A DNA stretch of 64,000 bases from Cognatishimia sp. WU-CL00825. Lineage in GTDB: Bacteria > Pseudomonadota > Alphaproteobacteria > Rhodobacterales > Rhodobacteraceae. The translations under genes and the position numbers were made by a program. The notes below the pieces were generated by a model. That model searched no databases, had not been told where the DNA came from, and was given only the letters and a program-made list of their open reading frames with translations. The stretch spans positions 62,001 through 126,000 of the forward strand of contig NZ_BAABWX010000002.1 of NCBI RefSeq assembly GCF_040364665.1, written 5' to 3'. Shown piece after piece: positions 60,051 through 64,000 of the stretch. Each line of letters opens with the position of its first letter. Positions within the stretch are counted from its first letter, which is position 1.

Positions 60051-60827
60051 TTATTCAAACTCCGCATAGGGATCATCATAGGGGTCCAGATAGGCGTCTT
60101 CGCTGTCTACACCAAGCTCATGGCGACGGTTTTGCAAGTAAAGAATCCGTGCCTGCGCGTAACTATCGGCGCTTTCGTATAAAATAGAGTCAATTGTTGT
60201 ACGCAATTCATAGCGATCCCCCATGCGATCGGCAACATTTGCGGCAGTTCCAACAAACTTTTCTGGGCTAGGCAGCAATGCAGACACCGGGTCTAGGGTG
60301 AAATCCAGAACTGTGCCAACGGCGTCGCGCGTATTTGAAGGCCCCAAAAGCGGTAGCTCTACATAGGCCCCCTCGCCAGCACCCCAGACATGAAATGTTT
60401 CACCAAAATCGGTTTCGCGGCGGGGCATATGGATGGCTTCTGATGGATCAACGATGCCTCCAAAGCCAAATAACGTGTTAAACACCAGTCGAAAACTGTT
60501 GGCACCGGCCCCTTTTAGGTCGCCTTGCAGCACGTTATTCACGATATCTGCTGGCAAAGACAGGTGATCGGCAAAATTTGAAACCATCAAACGCGCATCT
60601 TCATGCACAATTTCACCATAGCCATTGGACACTGGGCGAAATACAACCTTATCAATTTTTAAGTTTAACGCGTGTATTTTGCGATTGGTTGTTTCATTTG
60701 GGTCATAAATCTCTGCTGAAGACACGGTTCTATCATTTGCCGCGCAGGCGGCAATCATGCTAAGGCCAAGCAACAATATAGCAGTCCGGCCATGGCGGCG
60801 CGGCAAAAATCGGGTTAACGAAGTCAC
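60051..60827 (-). CDS. mlaA: MlaA (VacJ) outer-membrane lipoprotein
   Basis: 258 aa from the GTG at 60827; an in-frame TTG at 60839 is the longer option. Lipobox IAAC in the signal region. MlaA removes phospholipids from the outer leaflet. Family text: YDPNETTNRKIHALNLKIDK, GAGANSFRLVFNTLFGFGGI, VDPSEAIHMPRRETDFGETF, VWGAGEGAYVELPLLGPSNT, RDAVGTVLDF. An Asp/Tyr-rich C-terminal tail is present (YLDPYDDPYAEF). Operon with mlaC. Confidence 0.93.
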   Translation of the reverse strand: MTSLTRFLPRRHGRTAILLLGLSMIAACAANDRTVSSAEIYDPNETTNRKIHALNLKIDKVVFRPVSNGYGEIVHEDARLMVSNFADHLSLPADIVNNVLQGDLKGAGANSFRLVFNTLFGFGGIVDPSEAIHMPRRETDFGETFHVWGAGEGAYVELPLLGPSNTRDAVGTVLDFTLDPVSALLPSPEKFVGTAANVADRMGDRYELRTTIDSILYESADSYAQARILYLQNRRHELGVDSEDAYLDPYDDPYAEFE

Positions 60828-60980
60828 AGGTTGTCTCAATCTGAATCAGGCAGGTTTCATTTAGTTTACAGGTTCGAAATAAACACACCCAGCTTTGATT
60901 TCATAAAGCGATGTGGCAGATGAGTAACAGGCCAAAAATTGCCCATTCCTTTGGGTGTAGCAAAGAAATATCTTGGCAAA

Positions 60981-62720
60981 ATGAATATGAATAACGATCA
61001 AGTACGTACAGGACTGGCGGAATTACGCGCCGCACGCCGTGAAAGCCGGGCACTTTACTGGGCCGTGGCTATTTTCAGCGCATTTGCAAACCTGCTGATG
61101 CTGACTGGCCCGCTTTATATGTTGCAGGTCTATGACCGGGTGCTTAGCAGCCGATCTGTTGAAACCTTAATAGCGCTTACCCTTTTGGTGGCCTTTTTAT
61201 ACGGGGTTATGGGAATTCTTGATTTCACGCGATCGCGTGTGTTGTCGCGCATTGGGGCCCGGTTTCAGTCTCGCTTGGACAAACGGGTTTTTGACGCGGT
61301 TGTCGCCCGTTCCTCCAAAGGCAATGATGAATATGCCCAGACCGGCATGGCGGATCTTGAAGCCATCCAGCGGTTCATTTCTTCACCGGCACCCAATGCA
61401 TTTTTTGATTTGCCTTGGACGCCGGTCTTTTTGATCGGCATCAGCATTTTCCACCCTTGGCTGGGCTATTTGGCGATTTCCGGCGGCTTGATTTTGGTTC
61501 TGATGTCATTCATGAACCAAAGCTTTTCCAGTGGCCCGTTGACTCAGGCCAACATGAGCACCCATCGCGCATCTATTCTTGGTGAACAACTGCGCTCTGA
61601 GTCGGAAATGGTGCAAAGCCTTGGTATGCAGGGCAATGCCTTTGAACGCTGGCAAGTGGCGCGTGGCAAATCTATGCACGAACAGCTTGCCGCCACGGAT
61701 GTTGGCAGTGGCTTTGGCTCGCTCACAAAAACATTCCGTTTGTTCTTACAATCCGCGATGCTGGGTCTTGGGGCTTATCTTTCGCTTTTGGGCCACCTGT
61801 CGCCCGGTGCAATGATCGCTGGCTCTATCCTGCTTGGTCGGGCCTTGGCACCCATCGAGATGGCAATCGGCCAATGGTCGATGATCCAACGCGCCCAGCG
61901 TGGGTGGTGGAACCTGGCGCATCTGCTTACTGCTGCGCCCAAAGATCCGCCGCGCACCAAGCTGCCGGTGCCACGCGCCAAGCTGGATGTGCAATCCATG
62001 ACCATCATCCCGCCCGGCCAATCCACCGCATCTCTGCGCATGGTGAACTTTTCAATCAAGCCAGGTCAGGCCCTGGGCGTCATCGGCCCGTCAGGCGCTG
62101 GTAAGTCAACATTGGCGCGCGCGATCACTGGTTCATGGCAGCCGGCAGGCGGCAAAGTGCGGTTGGACAGCGCTGCTTTGGAACAATACGAGCCCTCTGA
62201 TTTGGGCAACTATATTGGCTATTTACCGCAACGGGTGCAGTTGTTTGAAGGCACCATTGCTGAAAACATTGCGCGTTTGTCGCCAAATCCAGATGCTGCA
62301 AAGATCGTACAGGCGGCCCGCAAGGCGGATGCTCATGATATGATCTTAAAGCTGCCTGATGGCTATGAAACACCTGTTTCTGCCACCACGGGTCGCTTGT
62401 CAGGTGGGCAGATCCAACGGATTGGCCTTGCGCGCGCTTTGTATTCCGATCCGGTATTGCTGGTGCTGGATGAACCCAACTCTAACCTGGATAATATGGG
62501 GGCCGAGGCCCTTAATAAGGCCATTCGCCATATGAAAGCGGCGCAGAAGTCGGTGATTATTATGGCGCACCGCCCCGCGGCCATTCGCGAATGTGATTTG
62601 CTCTTGATGCTGGAAAACGGCAGCGTGAAAGCCTTTGGCCCACGTGACGAAGTGCTGAAAAAAGTGGTTGTGAACCACAATGAAATTAACAAGTCTCAAA
62701 CCGCTGGAGGCGTTCAGTAA
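60981..62720 (+). CDS. Type I secretion ABC transporter (PrtD/HlyB-like)
   Basis: 579 aa from the ATG at 60981 (the alternative ATG at 60987 is two codons in). N-terminal domain with six membrane helices ([20 protein letters not shown] is the PrtD hallmark), C-terminal ATPase: Walker [10 protein letters not shown], signature LSGGQIQR, Walker [14 protein letters not shown]. It has no peptidase C39 or C39-like domain, so it belongs to the group that exports RTX-type proteins with an uncleaved C-terminal signal. Its stop overlaps the next start (TAATG). Confidence 0.95.
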   Translation: MNMNNDQVRTGLAELRAARRESRALYWAVAIFSAFANLLMLTGPLYMLQVYDRVLSSRSVETLIALTLLVAFLYGVMGILDFTRSRVLSRIGARFQSRLDKRVFDAVVARSSKGNDEYAQTGMADLEAIQRFISSPAPNAFFDLPWTPVFLIGISIFHPWLGYLAISGGLILVLMSFMNQSFSSGPLTQANMSTHRASILGEQLRSESEMVQSLGMQGNAFERWQVARGKSMHEQLAATDVGSGFGSLTKTFRLFLQSAMLGLGAYLSLLGHLSPGAMIAGSILLGRALAPIEMAIGQWSMIQRAQRGWWNLAHLLTAAPKDPPRTKLPVPRAKLDVQSMTIIPPGQSTASLRMVNFSIKPGQALGVIGPSGAGKSTLARAITGSWQPAGGKVRLDSAALEQYEPSDLGNYIGYLPQRVQLFEGTIAENIARLSPNPDAAKIVQAARKADAHDMILKLPDGYETPVSATTGRLSGGQIQRIGLARALYSDPVLLVLDEPNSNLDNMGAEALNKAIRHMKAAQKSVIIMAHRPAAIRECDLLLMLENGSVKAFGPRDEVLKKVVVNHNEINKSQTAGGVQ

Positions 62721-64000
62721 TGGCTCAGCAAAAATCGATCTCTCCACGTACGTTTTTGGTGTTGGGCTTTCTGGCGTTGCTTGCCCTGGTGGGCGGGTTT
62801 GGCAGTTGGGCGGCATTCACCCAGATTTCTGGTGCGATTATTGCCTCTGGCCGAATCGAAGTTGACCGCAATCGGCAAGTTGTTCAGCATTTGGATGGGG
62901 GCATCGTTGCCAAGATCCACGTTGACGAAGGTGACACTGTGGCCGCGGGTGACGTGCTTGTCAGTTTGGATGAAACCATCATCATCTCTGACATTACAAT
63001 CCTCGAAGGTCAGCTTTTTGAATTCATGGCACGTCGCGGCCGACTAGAAGCAGAACGCGACAATCTGACAAGCATTTCATTCCCGGCAGAGCTTTTGCAG
63101 GTGGCCCAAAGCAATGCTGATATTCAGGATTTGATGACCGGGCAAACGCGGTTGTTTCATGCACGTCAAAACTCTGTGTCGCGCGAAGAGGAACAGCTTG
63201 GTAAGCGCAAAACACAAATCGGTGATCAGGTACGCGGCGTAGAAGCGCAGAAAGCCGCGCTGGAACGTCAGCTTCAGTTGCTTGGTGAAGAGCTGGAAGG
63301 ACAGAAATCCTTGCTGGAACGAGGTTTGGCTCAGGCTGGCAAAGTGCTGACTTTGCAACGTGAAGAAGCACGGCTTTTAGGCCGCATCGGTGAAATGGAA
63401 GCCTCACGCGCGCAAGCCTTGGGACGCATGACTGAAATTGACCTCCAGATTCTGAAAAATGAAACCATACGTCGTGAAGAAGCCATCGAAGACTTGCGTG
63501 ACATTCAATTCAGAGAGCTGGAAATTCTAGAACAACGCAATGCGCTGCGCTCCCAATTGGATCGATTGGATATCCGCGCACCTGTATCGGGAATTGTTTA
63601 TGGCATGACGGTTTATGCCGAAAAATCCGTTATACGCGCGGCTGAACCGCTGCTTTATTTGGTGCCCCAAGATCGTCCCTTGGTCATCGCAGCCCAGGTT
63701 GCACCGATACACATCGAGCAGGTTCATGTTGGCCAGGATGTTACACTCAGATTCTCGACCTTTGATCAGCGCAAAACCCCAGAATTGTTTGGTAAGATCA
63801 GTCAGGTTTCCGCTGATATTTTTGTCGAAGAAGGCACAGGCCTTAGTTATTATCGCGCCGAAGTCCTGATGAATGACGGAGAGCTGGAAAAGCTTCCAGA
63901 CAATCTGGTTTTGATCCCCGGCATGCCGGTGGAATCCTTCCTGAAAACCGACGACCGCACGCCTTTGGCCTATCTGGTGAAACCCTTCACCGATTACCTC
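62720..64000 (+). CDS. Type I secretion membrane fusion protein (HlyD/PrtE-like), cut by window end
   Basis: 427 codons are open from the ATG at 62720 to the window edge; no stop is reached. One N-terminal membrane helix (about 11-33), a lipoyl/biotinyl-like half ([20 protein letters not shown]), a long coiled coil about 120-280 ([20 protein letters not shown]), then the second half [14 protein letters not shown] and a beta-barrel ([18 protein letters not shown]). HlyD proteins bridge the ABC transporter and a TolC-like channel. Only a few residues are likely missing. The outer-membrane channel and substrate genes are not in the window. Confidence 0.93.
   Translation, partial: MAQQKSISPRTFLVLGFLALLALVGGFGSWAAFTQISGAIIASGRIEVDRNRQVVQHLDGGIVAKIHVDEGDTVAAGDVLVSLDETIIISDITILEGQLFEFMARRGRLEAERDNLTSISFPAELLQVAQSNADIQDLMTGQTRLFHARQNSVSREEEQLGKRKTQIGDQVRGVEAQKAALERQLQLLGEELEGQKSLLERGLAQAGKVLTLQREEARLLGRIGEMEASRAQALGRMTEIDLQILKNETIRREEAIEDLRDIQFRELEILEQRNALRSQLDRLDIRAPVSGIVYGMTVYAEKSVIRAAEPLLYLVPQDRPLVIAAQVAPIHIEQVHVGQDVTLRFSTFDQRKTPELFGKISQVSADIFVEEGTGLSYYRAEVLMNDGELEKLPDNLVLIPGMPVESFLKTDDRTPLAYLVKPFTDYL

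Noticed and set aside
1..64000. CRISPR arrays, insertion sequences, prophage genes, rRNA or tRNA genes
   Set aside because: No regularly spaced repeats, transposase or integrase motifs, or rRNA/tRNA-like sequences were recognised on reading through the window.

Overview
The window looks like a chromosomal segment of a marine alphaproteobacterium of the Rhodobacteraceae (Roseobacter group). The evidence is the flagellar gene content and order (flaF-flbT next to a single flagellin, a DUF1217 gene after flbT, an SltF-type transglycosylase, CtrA-like TTAA-N7-TTAA boxes at flagellar promoters) and the gpmI-envC-ctpA-rppH string typical of that family. No phage, IS, CRISPR, rRNA or tRNA gene was recognised.

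Layout. (1) 1-675: 3'-truncated aminoglycoside/choline-kinase-like phosphotransferase gene. (2) 758-32195: one nearly complete flagellar locus of 36 genes in alternating blocks. flgD-fliK (-) faces a rod-binding FlgJ-like gene and a FlgN-like chaperone (+), then fliC-flaF-flbT-DUF1217 (+). fliI (-) faces flgBC-fliE-fliQ-flgFGAH-fliL2 (+), which converges on the unit sltF-like-flhA-fliR-flhB-fliJ-like (-). Next come motA with a large unknown repeat protein, then fliL, a 119-aa coiled-coil protein and a MotE-like protein (-). fliF-fliH-fliN-fliP (+) converges on flgE-flgK-flgL-flgI (-), and motB (-) closes the locus. FliG, FliM, FliD, FliS, FliO, FlgM and a flagellar sigma factor were not found here. 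(3) 32.3-38.9 kb: metabolic and housekeeping genes (saccharopine dehydrogenase, polA, VOC protein, EamA exporter, DUF1285). (4) 38.9-45.6 kb: MoxR ATPase, DUF58 protein and two large membrane proteins in a tightly overlapping operon, followed by a ceramidase-like membrane protein. (5) 46.4-51.6 kb: gpmI, EnvC-like factor, CtpA protease, RppH, SmpB. (6) 52.2-54.7 kb: sulfurtransferase and aromatic/aspartate aminotransferase (overlapping), VOC protein. (7) 54.8-56.5 kb: glnK-amtB ammonium module. (8) 56.8-60.8 kb: class A penicillin-binding protein, SMR exporter, MlaC and MlaA homologues. (9) 60.98-64.0 kb: type I secretion ABC transporter and membrane fusion protein, the latter cut by the window end.

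How it fits together. The flagellar locus supplies the export gate (FlhA, FlhB, FliP, FliQ, FliR), the export ATPase set (FliI, FliH-like, FliJ-like), MS ring, rod, P and L rings, hook, junction proteins, filament, stator and the FlaF/FlbT flagellin control pair. CtrA-like boxes lie at four promoter regions, so the set is probably tied to the CckA-ChpT-CtrA pathway. The most interesting unexplained parts are the 775-aa periplasmic repeat protein translated together with motA, the stator-side trio MotE-like / 119-aa protein / FliL plus a second FliL, the structured flagellin mRNA leader, and the split of FlgJ into a rod-binding protein plus a separate lytic transglycosylase.
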